Both the position numbers and the translations under genes were made by a program. From Hyphomicrobium_A sp963722495 (lineage in GTDB: Bacteria; Pseudomonadota; Alphaproteobacteria; Rhizobiales; Hyphomicrobiaceae): DNA of 64,000 nt. The notes under the pieces are model-generated. The model worked only from the letters and a program-made list of their open reading frames with translations, did not search any database and was not told where the DNA came from. The stretch is from positions 1-64,000 of the forward strand of contig CAVRND010000002.1 of NCBI GenBank assembly GCA_963722495.1. Direction: 5' to 3'. Of this stretch, positions 34,273 through 45,275 are shown one piece after another (within the stretch, counting starts at the first letter, position 1; each line of letters begins with the position of its first letter).

Positions 34273-34375
34273 AGGCTTATCTGGCGGGCGGGTCACGCGA
34301 GGGAACAGCCCGCCGCCACATCCCTGGCGTATGTCGGCGCCACAATTCGTCAGACAGAGCCAGGAGCATGCGCCT

Positions 34376-34540
34376 ATGGAACACATCGTTAGCGTCGGAA
34401 TGGACGTCGATACTCTGAAGCAGTTGGACAATTTGCGCCGCGCGCACCCCAACGTGCCCTCGCGTGTCGAGGTCATCCGCCGCCTCATTTGGGCGGCCCA
34501 TGCCAAGGTCGTCGCCGAGACGCCTGCCCTGTCCGACTAA
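34376..34540 (+). CDS. small ribbon-helix-helix-like protein
   Basis: ATG at 34376 follows AGGAG at a nine-base distance. The 54-residue product has a strand (HIVSVGMDVDTLKQL) and two helices (LDNLRRAHPN, SRVEVIRRLIWAAH), the usual outline of a ribbon-helix-helix DNA-binding protein. It sits about 100 bases after acs and just before a terminator. It may be a regulator of acs or a remnant of a toxin-antitoxin type gene; no partner is seen. Confidence 0.6.
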   Translation: MEHIVSVGMDVDTLKQLDNLRRAHPNVPSRVEVIRRLIWAAHAKVVAETPALSD

Positions 34541-34558
34541 GCCGGCTCACATACGCAT

Positions 34559-34600
34559 TCAAAAAGAGGCGCGGCCGGAAACGGCGGCGCCCTTTTTATT
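34559..34600 (+). terminator. rho-independent terminator
   Basis: aaaaagaggcgc (34561-34572) pairs with gcgccctttttat (34588-34600) around a ggccgg/cgg core, ending in a T run. It closes the acs and ribbon-helix-helix transcript. Confidence 0.8.
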
Positions 34601-34741
34601 TCGAATAATGTTCAGTGATTTCAGCAGCTTAATGCTGCGTCGCGAAATTTTTTCGACTCCTTCTCGTCCTTGTCCCGCGCGGAACAGCGTCCATTCGGTC
34701 TGAAACCTAGGTTGGGCTCCAGGAACAAGGAGCACCCAGTC

Positions 34742-35593
34742 ATGACCGCCCAGACCAACACCGCCAAGGCAGACACCACCCACCGCATCGCCGGTGGCAA
34801 GGTTGGCGTCCTGCTGCTGCACGGTCTGTGCGGTACCCCTGCCGAGATGCGCTTCGTGGCCATGGGCCTCGCCCGCGCCGGCTATACGGTTCACACCCCC
34901 CAGCTCGCCGGCCACGGCGCCGAGAACTCCGGCCGCTGGCAGGACTGGTACCTTTCGGCCCGCGCGGCCCTCAACGAGATCCGCAAGGAATGCGACACGG
35001 TCATCGTCGGCGGCCTCTGCATGGGCGCCATCCTCGGTCTGCACCTCGCCGCCCGCAACCCGGGCAAGGTGCAGGGCGTGTCGCTCTTCTCGCCGACCCT
35101 CTGGATCAACGGCTGGGCGATGCCCTGGTACACCAAGCTGTTCAAGCTGGTGCGCTCGCGCTGGTTCGCCGGCTTCATGACCTTCCCGGATGCCGAGTCG
35201 CTTGGCATCAAGTGCCCGCGCGTTCGCTCGTTCGTGAAGTCGGCTCTCGATAGCGAGCAGGGCTCCGAGTACGGCCGCGCCGGCGTGCCCGCCACGATGG
35301 TTCTCGAGCACCGCCGCATGGTCGACGCCGCGATGAAGATGCTGCCCCGCGTCAAGCAGCCGACCCTGATCGTTCACTCGCTGCAGGACGACTACGCCAA
35401 CATCAACAACGCCCACTACCTGCAGGGCGAGATCGCCGGCAACGTCGACATGGTCGTCCTCGAGGACAGCTACCACATGGTGACCCTCGACAAGGAGCGT
35501 CAGGTGGTGGTCGATCGCACCCGCGCTTTCGTCGCCCGCATCGTCGAGGAAATCCGCCTGCTGGCCACGCCGGCCCTGCCGATGGCCGCCTAA
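34742..35593 (+). CDS. alpha/beta hydrolase with Cys in place of the nucleophile Ser
   Basis: The ATG at 34742 follows AAGGAG. 283 residues, with the oxyanion segment LLLHGLCGTPAEM, an elbow read GGLCMGAILG with Cys93 where esterases of this family have Ser, Asp216 in HSLQDDYA and His245 in SYHMVTLD. It thus resembles an Est30-type carboxylesterase or monoacylglycerol lipase with a Cys-His-Asp triad. The codon choice is very strongly biased (GCC, CTG, GAG) compared with neighbours, which suggests high expression. A strong hairpin follows. Its substrate is unknown. Confidence 0.85.
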   Translation: MTAQTNTAKADTTHRIAGGKVGVLLLHGLCGTPAEMRFVAMGLARAGYTVHTPQLAGHGAENSGRWQDWYLSARAALNEIRKECDTVIVGGLCMGAILGLHLAARNPGKVQGVSLFSPTLWINGWAMPWYTKLFKLVRSRWFAGFMTFPDAESLGIKCPRVRSFVKSALDSEQGSEYGRAGVPATMVLEHRRMVDAAMKMLPRVKQPTLIVHSLQDDYANINNAHYLQGEIAGNVDMVVLEDSYHMVTLDKERQVVVDRTRAFVARIVEEIRLLATPALPMAA

Positions 35594-35608
35594 TCGCACA
35601 GTCGCCGG

Positions 35609-35649
35609 GGCCGCGCTTCTCCGGAGTTGACCTCTCTGGAAGCGCGGCC
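35609..35649 (+). terminator. strong hairpin after the hydrolase gene
   Basis: ggccgcgcttc (35609-35619) pairs perfectly with gaagcgcggcc (35639-35649). An 11-bp stem without a T tract, placed 16 bases after the hydrolase stop. Confidence 0.6.
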
Positions 35650-35750
35650 CGGTGATCGCTCGTAAAGAATTGAGTGTGCTACTAGTTGGGCGCTCCCTGG
35701 TGCCCGCCGTCGTAGCCCTTGCCCCGCATCAACAACCCGCGAGCGATGAC

Positions 35751-37099
35751 ATGAACGCCGACCCGCACGCGCGCGTGGACAACTACTGGGACCGCAGCAA
35801 GCGGCCGCGCAAAGTCTCGCCCGCGCTTGCAGGCGACATCGCCGTCGACGTCGCCATCATCGGCGCCGGCTACACCGGCCTTGCCACTGCCTATCACCTG
35901 AAGGTCGGCCGATCCCTCGCTGAACGTTGCCGTCCTCGAAGGCGAAACGGTCGGCTTCGGCGCCAGCGGACGCAACGCCGGGTTCGTCATGACCCTGTTC
36001 GGCGCTTCGGTCGGCATGATGAAGTCGCTGCACGGCGGCGCGCGCGTGCGCGAGGCGCACGACTACATGGTGCAGTCGATCGACGGGCTCGCGGCCATGA
36101 TCGCCGAGCACAGCCTCGATTGCGACTTCGAGCGCAGCGGCTTCCTCAAGGTGGCGACGTCGCCCCGCTACGCGAAGCGCATCCGCGACGAGATCGCGCT
36201 GTTCGAGCAGCTGGGCGTCGAAGGCTACAAATGGCTGGACGCCGGCGAGCTGGCCGATCGCGTCCGCTCGCCGACTTATCTCGGCGCATGCCTGGAGCCG
36301 GTGTGCGGCACCATCAACCCGCGCAAGTGGGTCGACGCGCTCGCCGGTCTCGCGCTCGGAAAAGGCGTGCAGCTTTACGAGAAGACGCCCGTCGACGACG
36401 TGCGACGCCTGCGCGGCAAGTTCCGGCTGACGACGCCCGGCGGCACCGTCACGGCTGACAAAGTCGTCTTCGCCACCAACGGCTACTCGCACCTCATTCC
36501 CGGCATACGCGACAAGCAGATGCCGGCCTTCGCCTTCATCGTCGTCACCGAGCCGCTGACGCCGGAGCAGCTTGCCGCGATCGGCTGGGCGGGCCGCGAG
36601 GGTATCGAGGACGGCCGCAACTTCATGCACTTCTACCGGCTGACGCCGGACAACCGCATCCTCATGGGCGGCGGCCCGGGCTTCGTGCCGTTCGGCGGGC
36701 GCATGGACCACGACGCCTATCCGGCCGCATGGCAGCATCTGGAAGAGTTCATCGGCACGACGTTCCCGGCCCTGCGCGGCATCCGCATCGACTATCGCTG
36801 GGGCGGCGGGTTTTCGGTCACGGCGAACTCGACCCCGCAGATCGGCACCATGCACGACGGCGCCGCGGTCTATTCCGTCGGCTGCACCGGACACGGGGTC
36901 GCCATGACGCACATGAACGGGCAGCATCATCCGCGATCTCGTGCTCGGCAGAAAGACCGAGCTCAGCGAGCTGTGGTTCGTCAACCGCCGCTCCATGCCG
37001 CTGCCGCCCGAGCCGTTCCGCTCGCTCGGCGCCAAGGCGGTCACGGCCGGAATGGCGCTCGACGATTGGTGGTGCGATCGGGGAATGCCGCAGCCATGA
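35751..37099 (+). CDS. FAD-dependent amine oxidase-type oxidoreductase (DAO/PuuB-like); two frameshifts
   Basis: The start carries the FAD-binding Rossmann mark DVAIIGAGYTGLATAYHL. A one-base excess near 35905 and another near 36920 break the frame. In between read VAVLEGETVGFGASGRNAG, KWVDALAGLALGKGVQLYEK, VVFATNGYSHLIPGI and GGGFSVTANSTPQIG. The C-terminal part resumes as IIRDLVLGRKTELSELWF and PPEPFRSLG. This is the glycine oxidase / gamma-glutamylputrescine oxidase group. The stop overlaps the next gene by four bases (ATGA at 37096). Confidence 0.82.
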
Positions 37100-37973
37100 G
37101 ACCGATCAAGAAAATCGCCATGATCGGCGCCACCGGCATGCTCGGCATTCCGGTCGCCATCGCGCTGATGGAAGCCGGCTTCGAGGTGACGGCGTTGGCG
37201 CGCACCCCGGAGAGCGCCCGCCGCTCATTGCCGGCGGGCATCGCCATCGTGCAGGCCGACGTGCGCGACGAGGAGAGCTTGCGCCAGGGCCTGCGCGGAC
37301 AGGATGGCGTTTACCTGAGCCTTGTCCGTTGCGCCCGGCCAGCGCAAGGGCGACTTCCATACCGAGGTGCAGGGGCTCGAGCACATCCTCGCCGCGGCGC
37401 GCGAAGCAAACGTCGCCCGCATCGCCTATCTGTCGGCGATGATCCACGATACGCCGCCGAGCAACACCTGGTGGGTGCTCGACGTGTGGCGCCACGCGCT
37501 GGCGCGCATCAAGTCGTCGGGCATCCCCTACACGATCTTCTATCCGACCAACTTCATGGAAACCTTGGCGCAGCGCCACAGCGCCGGTCGCCTGTTCGTG
37601 ATGCTGGGGCGCGCCCGCCATCCCAACTACTGGATCGCCGGCAGCGACTTCGGGCGGCAGGTGGCGAAGTCGTTCGCGCTGCCGCAGGCCGCGAACCGCG
37701 AATACTACATCCAGGGACCGGAGCCCATGACCTACGACGGCGCTGCGGTGCGCTTTGCGAGCGCGCTGCGCAGATCGCCATTCGTCGTGCGCGTGCCCAT
37801 CTGGATGGCGCGCATCGGCGGCGTGTTCTCGGATAGCCTCAACTTCAACGCCAACATCATGCACGCGGTGCTGAGCTATCCCGAGCAGTTCAAGGCCGCG
37901 GACACGTGGCAAGACCTCGGGCGCGCCGGAGACGACCATCGAGCAATTCGCGCTGCGGCAGGCGAAGACGTAA
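37096..37973 (+). CDS. NAD(P)-binding (NmrA/SDR-atypical) protein; two frameshifts
   Basis: Begins with KKIAMIGATGMLGIPVAIAL, the glycine-rich Rossmann loop. Removing one base at about 37325 restores LSVAPGQRKGDFHTEVQGLE; then ARIAYLSAMI, IPYTIFYPTNFMETLAQR and YYIQGPEPMTYDGAA follow. A second excess at about 37925 precedes ETTIEQFALRQAKT and the stop. The start overlaps the FAD gene, so the two are one unit. Probably an NAD(P)H-dependent reductase or regulator-like protein; the substrate is unknown. Confidence 0.8.
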
Positions 37974-37981
37974 GCGACCGA

Positions 37982-38692
37982 TCACTTGCAGCGCGTGAAG
38001 ATACCGCGATCGAAATGCAGGTGGTCGCGGTGCGCCGCGTTGAACTCCGGTCCGATGGCCACCCGGAAATAGCGGCAGGCGCGCATGTGCGCCTCGCGCA
38101 GGAAGCGCCCTTCCGGGCTGTCGGCCTTGTAGTCCCTGCTGATGCTCATCTGCTTGCCGTTGGCGAGCCGGAAGCCGCCGATGTCGACGGCATTGGCCAG
38201 CGAATGCTGGCTGCGCATGTTCACCCACCGCTTGTTGCCGATGATGTTGCGGCAGGAATAGGTGCCCATGTCCTGCATCCACACGACGCGGCTGCCGAAC
38301 ATGGCGACGGCGAGCGGCTGCACGTCCTGCTCCACCCACAGCGCGAGCCCGGTGGCCGTTTCGCAGGTCAATTGCTCGAGCCCGATCTCGGCGCCGCCGA
38401 CCTGGCTGATGCGCACCGCGTTCGTCCAGCCGCAGCCGTTGGGCTGCACCATGTCTGGGATAGGCGATGCAACGATGTGCGGGGCACGCAGCACGGCGCG
38501 GCACAGCGCGGGATCGTTGCGCATGGCGGCGAGGCGCGGGTCGATGAACCAGGTGGGCGGATCGTCGAGCGAGATCGGGGCGAACGGTGAGTAGCGCTGC
38601 GGTACCAAGCCGAACCAGAACGCAGCGAAGACCACCGCGACCAGCAGCAGGGCAAGCAGGGCGCGCAGAAAGTTCCGGCCGGCTCGGCGCAT
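37982..38692 (-). CDS. extensin-like C-terminal domain protein
   Basis: 236 residues with a membrane anchor or signal (LRALLALLLVAVVFAAFWFG). The family domain follows: CGWTNAVRI, ALWVEQDVQPLAVAMFG, MGTYSCRNIIG, RSQHSLANAVDIGGFRLANG and FNAAHRDHLHFDRG. The conserved His/Asp sites resemble D,D-peptidase-like enzymes of cell-wall metabolism. Convergent with the preceding gene, eight bases apart. Confidence 0.92.
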   Translation of the reverse strand: MRRAGRNFLRALLALLLVAVVFAAFWFGLVPQRYSPFAPISLDDPPTWFIDPRLAAMRNDPALCRAVLRAPHIVASPIPDMVQPNGCGWTNAVRISQVGGAEIGLEQLTCETATGLALWVEQDVQPLAVAMFGSRVVWMQDMGTYSCRNIIGNKRWVNMRSQHSLANAVDIGGFRLANGKQMSISRDYKADSPEGRFLREAHMRACRYFRVAIGPEFNAAHRDHLHFDRGIFTRCK

Positions 38693-39198
38693 GGGATGGT
38701 TCCGAAAGCTGTTCTGCCCTCAGTATAGGTTCGCCGTTGGCGCGCCAAGCGCGCGCCATGGTGCATGTCCGACGAATTGTGCGCACCGTGGCGGCGCCGT
38801 CACCTCGGACATGCGCCGAATTATCCCTGCCGGCACAGCCTCGCATAAAATCCCGCCAGCCCATTTCGAAGGCCGGGGTGCAGACGTGCGCTGACGGAAC
38901 TGCAGGAGATGGGCCGGCGCAAGGCAGCCGGGGCCGTAAGCGTAGCCCCATGATCCTCTGTCGCTGTGCTGGAAGCACGCCTTCGGCATGACCGCGAAAA
39001 TGCCAGTGGGCCCCGGACGTCCATGCGAAGCATGGCTCCGCCATGACGATGCCATCCGGGGAAGGCGGTTGGTCGGCGCTTGCGCCTGGGTGGGGCGGCG
39101 ATGGCCGCATCCAACCAAACAAATATGAGGGCCAGGACCGCCCCGCTCCCCGTGCATCGCTCCGGGCTCGCCGCCGCGGAGGCGTTTGCGCGTGCTGA
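38693..39198. other. intergenic region without a supported gene
   Basis: About 500 bases. Frames exist on both strands, but none has a start site and plausible protein; the composition is repetitive and GC-rich. No promoter, RNA or repeat could be singled out. Confidence 0.5.
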
Positions 39199-39387
39199 CT
39201 AGAAATCCGAGGCGATGCCGGCTTTCTCCCAATCGCCGTAGCGGATTGGATCGGGTCCATCGCGGCCGCCGACCTCGGCCGCGGTGCCGCCGGCTTTCGC
39301 CTTCTCGGCCTTGCGTCGCGCCTCCGCTTCGGCGAGCGCGCGCTCTGCGGCAGGCGAAACACGACGATTTTTCGGCTCAACGTTCAT
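39199..39387 (-). CDS. succinate dehydrogenase assembly factor 4 (DUF1674)
   Basis: 62 residues with a Lys/Ala/Glu-rich disordered front and the invariant family end GGRDGPDPIRYGDWEKAGI. The family helps flavinylation of the SdhA subunit. It is divergent from htpX at 39469, as in related Rhizobiales. Full length. Confidence 0.93.
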   Translation of the reverse strand: MNVEPKNRRVSPAAERALAEAEARRKAEKAKAGGTAAEVGGRDGPDPIRYGDWEKAGIASDF

Positions 39388-39468
39388 CGCAGATCAAGAC
39401 TGGTTGTTGCAAAGTGTTACCTCCATATACCATTCCTCGGTTGCCTCTAGGCGGAGCTGCGACAAATC

Positions 39469-40449
39469 ATGAATTACGTCAAAACAGCCATGTTGCTCGC
39501 GGTCCTGACCGCGATTTTCGTGGCGTTGGGCGGCCTGGTGGGCGGCGGCACGGGCATGGTCGTTGCCTTCATCGTCGCCATGGGCATGAACTTCTTCAGC
39601 TATTGGAACTCCGACAAGATGGTGCTGCGCATGTACGGCGCGCGCGAGGTCGATGCGACCTCGGCACCCGAATACTATGGCGTCGTGCGCGATCTGGCGC
39701 AGCGGGCCGGGCTGCCGATGCCGCGCGTCTACATCATGGACAGCCCGCAGCCCAACGCGTTCGCCACCGGGCGCAATCCTTCGCACGCGGCCGTATGCGC
39801 CTCGACGGGCCTCCTGCAGGCGCTGAACCGTGACGAGATCGCCGGCGTCATGGCGCACGAGTTGGCGCACATCAAGAACCACGACACGCTGACCATGACG
39901 ATCGCCGCGGCCATCGGCGGCGCCATCTCCATGCTGGCGCAGTACATGCAGTTCGGCATGATGTTCGGCGGCGGCGGCGGGCAAGATAACCGCGGTGGCG
40001 GCGCCATGGGTATGGTCGGCTCGCTGCTGGCGATCCTGGTCGCACCACTTGCCGCCATGCTGGTGCAGATGGCCATCAGCCGCTCGCGTGAATATGGCGC
40101 CGACCGCATGGGCGCTGAGATCAGCGGGCGGCCGCTGTGGCTTGCCTCGGCGCTGGCCAAGATCCAGAACTACGCGCAACGAATTCCCAACGAGGAGGCC
40201 GAGGCCGCTCCGGCCACCGCGCACATGTTCATCATCAATCCCTTGTCCGGCCAGGGCATGGACAACCTGTTCTCCACGCATCCCAACACCGAGAACCGCA
40301 TTGCCGCGCTCGATGCGCTGGCGCGCGAGATGGGCCAGACCGTCGGTCCGCAGAGTGGCGGCGTTGGCGATGTGCCCGGTTCGGATCCCGGTCCCTGGTC
40401 GCAGCAGGCGCCGCGCTCGCGCGACGCCGGCGGCCCGTGGGGCGCATAG
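39469..40449 (+). CDS. htpX: zinc metalloprotease HtpX
   Basis: 326 residues, M48 family. Two N-terminal membrane helices (TAMLLAVLTAIFVALGGLV and MVVAFIVAMGMNFF) are followed by the zinc motif VMAHELAHIKNHD (His130, Glu131, His134), another two membrane segments, and SREYGADRMGAEIS with the third zinc ligand. An inner-membrane quality-control protease for misfolded membrane proteins. rsmB starts four bases after its stop. Confidence 0.95.
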   Translation: MNYVKTAMLLAVLTAIFVALGGLVGGGTGMVVAFIVAMGMNFFSYWNSDKMVLRMYGAREVDATSAPEYYGVVRDLAQRAGLPMPRVYIMDSPQPNAFATGRNPSHAAVCASTGLLQALNRDEIAGVMAHELAHIKNHDTLTMTIAAAIGGAISMLAQYMQFGMMFGGGGGQDNRGGGAMGMVGSLLAILVAPLAAMLVQMAISRSREYGADRMGAEISGRPLWLASALAKIQNYAQRIPNEEAEAAPATAHMFIINPLSGQGMDNLFSTHPNTENRIAALDALAREMGQTVGPQSGGVGDVPGSDPGPWSQQAPRSRDAGGPWGA

Positions 40450-40452
40450 CAG

Positions 40453-41847
40453 GTGGTAAAGCCCGACACGCGCTCATCCCATAAGTCATCGCGCGCACCA
40501 CGCACCGACACGAAACCTGCAGCTGTTGTCGTCGCTCCGCCGCCGCCCGGCCTGCCGGCTCGCGAGGCGGCCGTGCGGCTGCTGATGGCCGTGCTGGCCG
40601 AGGGGCACTCCTTCGACGGCGCGGTCGTGAAGGAGCTCAAGGGCACGGCGCTCGAGCCGCGCGACCGGGCGCTGGCGCGAATGATCGCCGCCACCGTGCT
40701 GCGCCGCCTCGGCGAGCTGGAAGCGGTTTTGAACGGCTACCTCGAGAAGCCGCTGCCGAAGCAGAAGGGCGCGCTGTGGCCAATCCTGCTCTCCGGCGCC
40801 GCGCAGCTCCTGTTTCTGGAGACGCCGCCGCATGCCGCCGTCGGTCTCGCCGTCGATCAGGCGCGGCGCGACCGCTACGCAGCGCGCTACGACAAGCTCG
40901 TCAACGCACTGCTGCGACGCGTTTCGCGCGAGGGCGCCGCTGCGCTGCAAGCGCTTGACGGCGTGGCGCTAAACATTCCGGCCTGGCTTTTCCAGAGATG
41001 GACGCAAGCCTACGGCGCCGAGGAAGCGCGACGCATCGCGGCCGCTTCGCTCGCCGAGGCGGCGCTCGACATCAGCGTCAAGGATGCGCCCGAGACGTGG
41101 GCCGAGCGACTGGGCGGGCAGGTGCTGCCGACGGGATCGGTGCGCCTCGCCGCCGGCGGCCGTATCGAGGATCTGGCCGGCTATAGCGACGGCGCGTGGT
41201 GGGTGCAGGACGCGGCGGCGGCATTACCGGCGCGGTTGCTGGGCGCCGTCAAGGGCAAGTCCGTCGTCGATCTGTGCGCGGCGCCGGGGGGCAAGACGGC
41301 GCAGCTCGCGGCAGCCGGTGCCGAGGTCACAGCTGTCGATCTTTCCAGTGGGCGCCTCAAGCGGCTGAGCAGCAATCTCGAGCGCCTTCACCTCAAGGCG
41401 GAGCTCGTCGAGGCCGATGCTGGGAAATGGGCGCCGGGCCGCACGTTCGACGCGGTGCTGCTCGATGCACCGTGCACGTCGACCGGAACGATCCGCCGTC
41501 ACCCGGACATTCTGCGCTTGAAGCGATCGGATGACTTAGCTGCACTGGTGGATGTGCAGGCGGCGCTGCTCGACAACGCGGCCCGTCTCGTCGCGCCGGG
41601 TGGTACGCTGCTCTATTGCACGTGCTCGCTCGAGCCGCAGGAGGGCCAAGCGCAGGTCGAGCGGTTCCTGTCGCTCAACCCGGCGTTTTCGCGCGCGCCG
41701 ATCGTCGCCGGAGAATGTGGAATCGCCGCCGAGTGGCTGACCCCCGAGGGCGATCTGCGCACGTTGCCCCACCACCTCCCCAACGAGCGGCCCGAGCTGT
41801 CGGGAATGGACGGCTTTTTCGCTGCTCGGCTTGTCCGCCGCGACTGA
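40453..41847 (+). CDS. rsmB: 16S rRNA m5C methyltransferase, RsmB/NOP family
   Basis: 464 residues from the GTG at 40453. An N-terminal NusB-like helical domain (LPKQKGALWPILLSGAAQLL) precedes the methyltransferase: VVDLCAAPGGKTAQLAAAGA (motif I), LLDAPCTSTGTIRRHPDI with catalytic Cys and LLYCTCSLEPQEG with the second Cys. Immediately after htpX and before the heparinase-purH pair, the usual rhizobial order. Confidence 0.93.
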   Translation: MVKPDTRSSHKSSRAPRTDTKPAAVVVAPPPPGLPAREAAVRLLMAVLAEGHSFDGAVVKELKGTALEPRDRALARMIAATVLRRLGELEAVLNGYLEKPLPKQKGALWPILLSGAAQLLFLETPPHAAVGLAVDQARRDRYAARYDKLVNALLRRVSREGAAALQALDGVALNIPAWLFQRWTQAYGAEEARRIAAASLAEAALDISVKDAPETWAERLGGQVLPTGSVRLAAGGRIEDLAGYSDGAWWVQDAAAALPARLLGAVKGKSVVDLCAAPGGKTAQLAAAGAEVTAVDLSSGRLKRLSSNLERLHLKAELVEADAGKWAPGRTFDAVLLDAPCTSTGTIRRHPDILRLKRSDDLAALVDVQAALLDNAARLVAPGGTLLYCTCSLEPQEGQAQVERFLSLNPAFSRAPIVAGECGIAAEWLTPEGDLRTLPHHLPNERPELSGMDGFFAARLVRRD

Positions 41848-41967
41848 TTCGCCGCACATTCCGGCCCGTGTTCGATCTGCACACAGGCGCGGGCCTCCGA
41901 CGCCTTGTCTTGGCCCGTCGGCGGGGGTAGTCCGGACCAATGGCGCAAGGGCGTCGAGGGGCTCCTC

Positions 41968-43683
41968 ATGGCGGAACTGACGCTGAAGGAACGGTTGCGC
42001 AAGGCGGCGCGCACGGTTGACGAGCCCGGCAAACGGTCGACGTTCGTCGGCGTGCTCGCGGGCCCACTGCGGCGCTGGGTCGAGCCGGCGACCCCGGTTG
42101 ATCACCTGCTCATCGTCCCGCCGGATTTACGCACTGCCGACCCGAGTTTCTGGAACGAGATGGAGTACGGCCAATTCGGGCTGGCCGGGAGCATCGCCTT
42201 TTTGCGCGGCAACTCGCCCTTCGTTATCGAGCCGCCGAGCGCTGCCTGGGCGCGCGAGTTGCACGGCTTCGGCTGGCTGCGCAATCTCGATGCGGCGGGC
42301 AGCGATGCGGCGCGCGAGACCGGCAGACGGCTGGCGCTCGAGTGGACCGTACGCTTTGGTGCCGACCGTGGCGTCGCCTCCGAACCGGCCGTTGCCGCGC
42401 GCCGGCTCATTTCCTGGCTGTCGCACGCCAACCTATTGCTTGAGGACGCCGACAAGGAATCCTACGGCGCCATCACCCATAGCCTCGGACGCCAGTTGGC
42501 GCACCTATCCGCCTCGTGGCGCGATGCGCCCGCCGGATATCCGCGGCTGCTGTCGCTGATGGCCCTGGCTTTCGCGGCGCTGTCCCTCGCGGGGCATGAC
42601 CGGCAGATCAAGGATATCGAGGCCGACCTCGCCTCCGAACTCGCCTGGCAGGTGCTCGATGACGGCGGACACGTCACGCGCAATTCGGCGCTGCTTGTCG
42701 AGCTGTTGCTCGATCTGCTGCCGCTCAGCCAATGTTTTACGGCGCGCGACCGCACGTTCCCCAAGCAGCTTGGCGAGGCGCTGGAGCACATGCTGCCGAT
42801 GCTGCGCTACCTGCGGCTCGGCGACGGTATGGTCGCACGCTTCAACGGCGTAGGCGGCGCTCCTGCCGCCGGCCTCGCCACGGTGCTCGCTTATGACGAC
42901 GGCTCGCTGCCGCCGCTGGCCGAGGCGCGCGCGTCGAACTACGCACGGCTGGAGCGTGGCAGCGCCGTCATCATCGTCGATGTTGGACGCCCGCCGACGT
43001 TGGCGTTTTCAGCCACCGCGCAAGCCGGCTGCCTGTCATTCGAAATGAGTGCCGGTCGGCAACTATTGTTCGTCAACGGCGGCGTGCCGACTGCGGCCTC
43101 CGGCGACTGGACCGCGGTCGCACGCGCCACGGCGAGCCACAACACGTTGACCCTGGCGGAGAAGTCCTCCGCGCGTCTGATCGCGCACCGCAAGCTCGAA
43201 GCCCTGATGGGCGCGCCGCCGATCCGCTATCCCGATCGCGTCGACTGGCAAACCCACGAGGTCGAGGGCGCGGCGGTCGTCGAGGCCAGCCATGACGGGT
43301 ATCACCGGCGCTACGAGCTGATACACAGCCGGCGGCTGCAGTTGGCCGCCGACGGCCTGCGGCTCGAGGGGCGTGACCGGATCGACGGCCTGAGCACCAA
43401 GATCCGCCTGCGTACCGATCTGCCGTTCGCCATCCATTTTCATCTGCTGCCCGGCGTTAGCTGCGCGTTGGGTGCTGCGCCGAACGAAGCGATCATCACC
43501 CTTGCCGACGGCCAGCGCTGGGTGTTTACCGCACAGGGTGCTGCTGTCTCGATCGAGGAGAGCGCCTACTTCGCTGAAAGCGCCGGTCCGCGCGGCGCCT
43601 CGCAGATCGTGCTACGCGGCGTCACCTACGGCGAAACGGAAGTCAATTGGGTCGCCGCGTTCATGGCCGAGGAAAAGACCTAG
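41968..43683 (+). CDS. heparinase II/III family protein
   Basis: ATG at 41968 preferred to an upstream TTG. Residues about 50-300 are an alpha/alpha toroid (WTVRFGADRGVASEPAVAAR, RLISWLSHANLL), then a beta-rich domain with the family marks (LEMSAGRQLLFVNGG-type, ASHNTLTLAEKSSARL with the conserved His/Asn, and HDGYHRRYELIHSRRL). Heparinase-like polysaccharide lyase fold; the substrate is unknown, perhaps cell-envelope glycan. The stop abuts the purH start, so they are cotranscribed. Confidence 0.88.
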   Translation: MAELTLKERLRKAARTVDEPGKRSTFVGVLAGPLRRWVEPATPVDHLLIVPPDLRTADPSFWNEMEYGQFGLAGSIAFLRGNSPFVIEPPSAAWARELHGFGWLRNLDAAGSDAARETGRRLALEWTVRFGADRGVASEPAVAARRLISWLSHANLLLEDADKESYGAITHSLGRQLAHLSASWRDAPAGYPRLLSLMALAFAALSLAGHDRQIKDIEADLASELAWQVLDDGGHVTRNSALLVELLLDLLPLSQCFTARDRTFPKQLGEALEHMLPMLRYLRLGDGMVARFNGVGGAPAAGLATVLAYDDGSLPPLAEARASNYARLERGSAVIIVDVGRPPTLAFSATAQAGCLSFEMSAGRQLLFVNGGVPTAASGDWTAVARATASHNTLTLAEKSSARLIAHRKLEALMGAPPIRYPDRVDWQTHEVEGAAVVEASHDGYHRRYELIHSRRLQLAADGLRLEGRDRIDGLSTKIRLRTDLPFAIHFHLLPGVSCALGAAPNEAIITLADGQRWVFTAQGAAVSIEESAYFAESAGPRGASQIVLRGVTYGETEVNWVAAFMAEEKT

Positions 43684-45273
<1,590 letters not shown>

Positions 45274-45275
45274 GC

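Noticed and set aside
38720..39232. 170-codon minus-strand frame between the extensin and DUF1674 genes
   Set aside because: Composition is chance-like, and it overlaps the 3' end of the DUF1674 gene.
39394..40281. Minus-strand frame opposite htpX
   Set aside because: Shadow frame; the His- and Arg-rich product has no family features.
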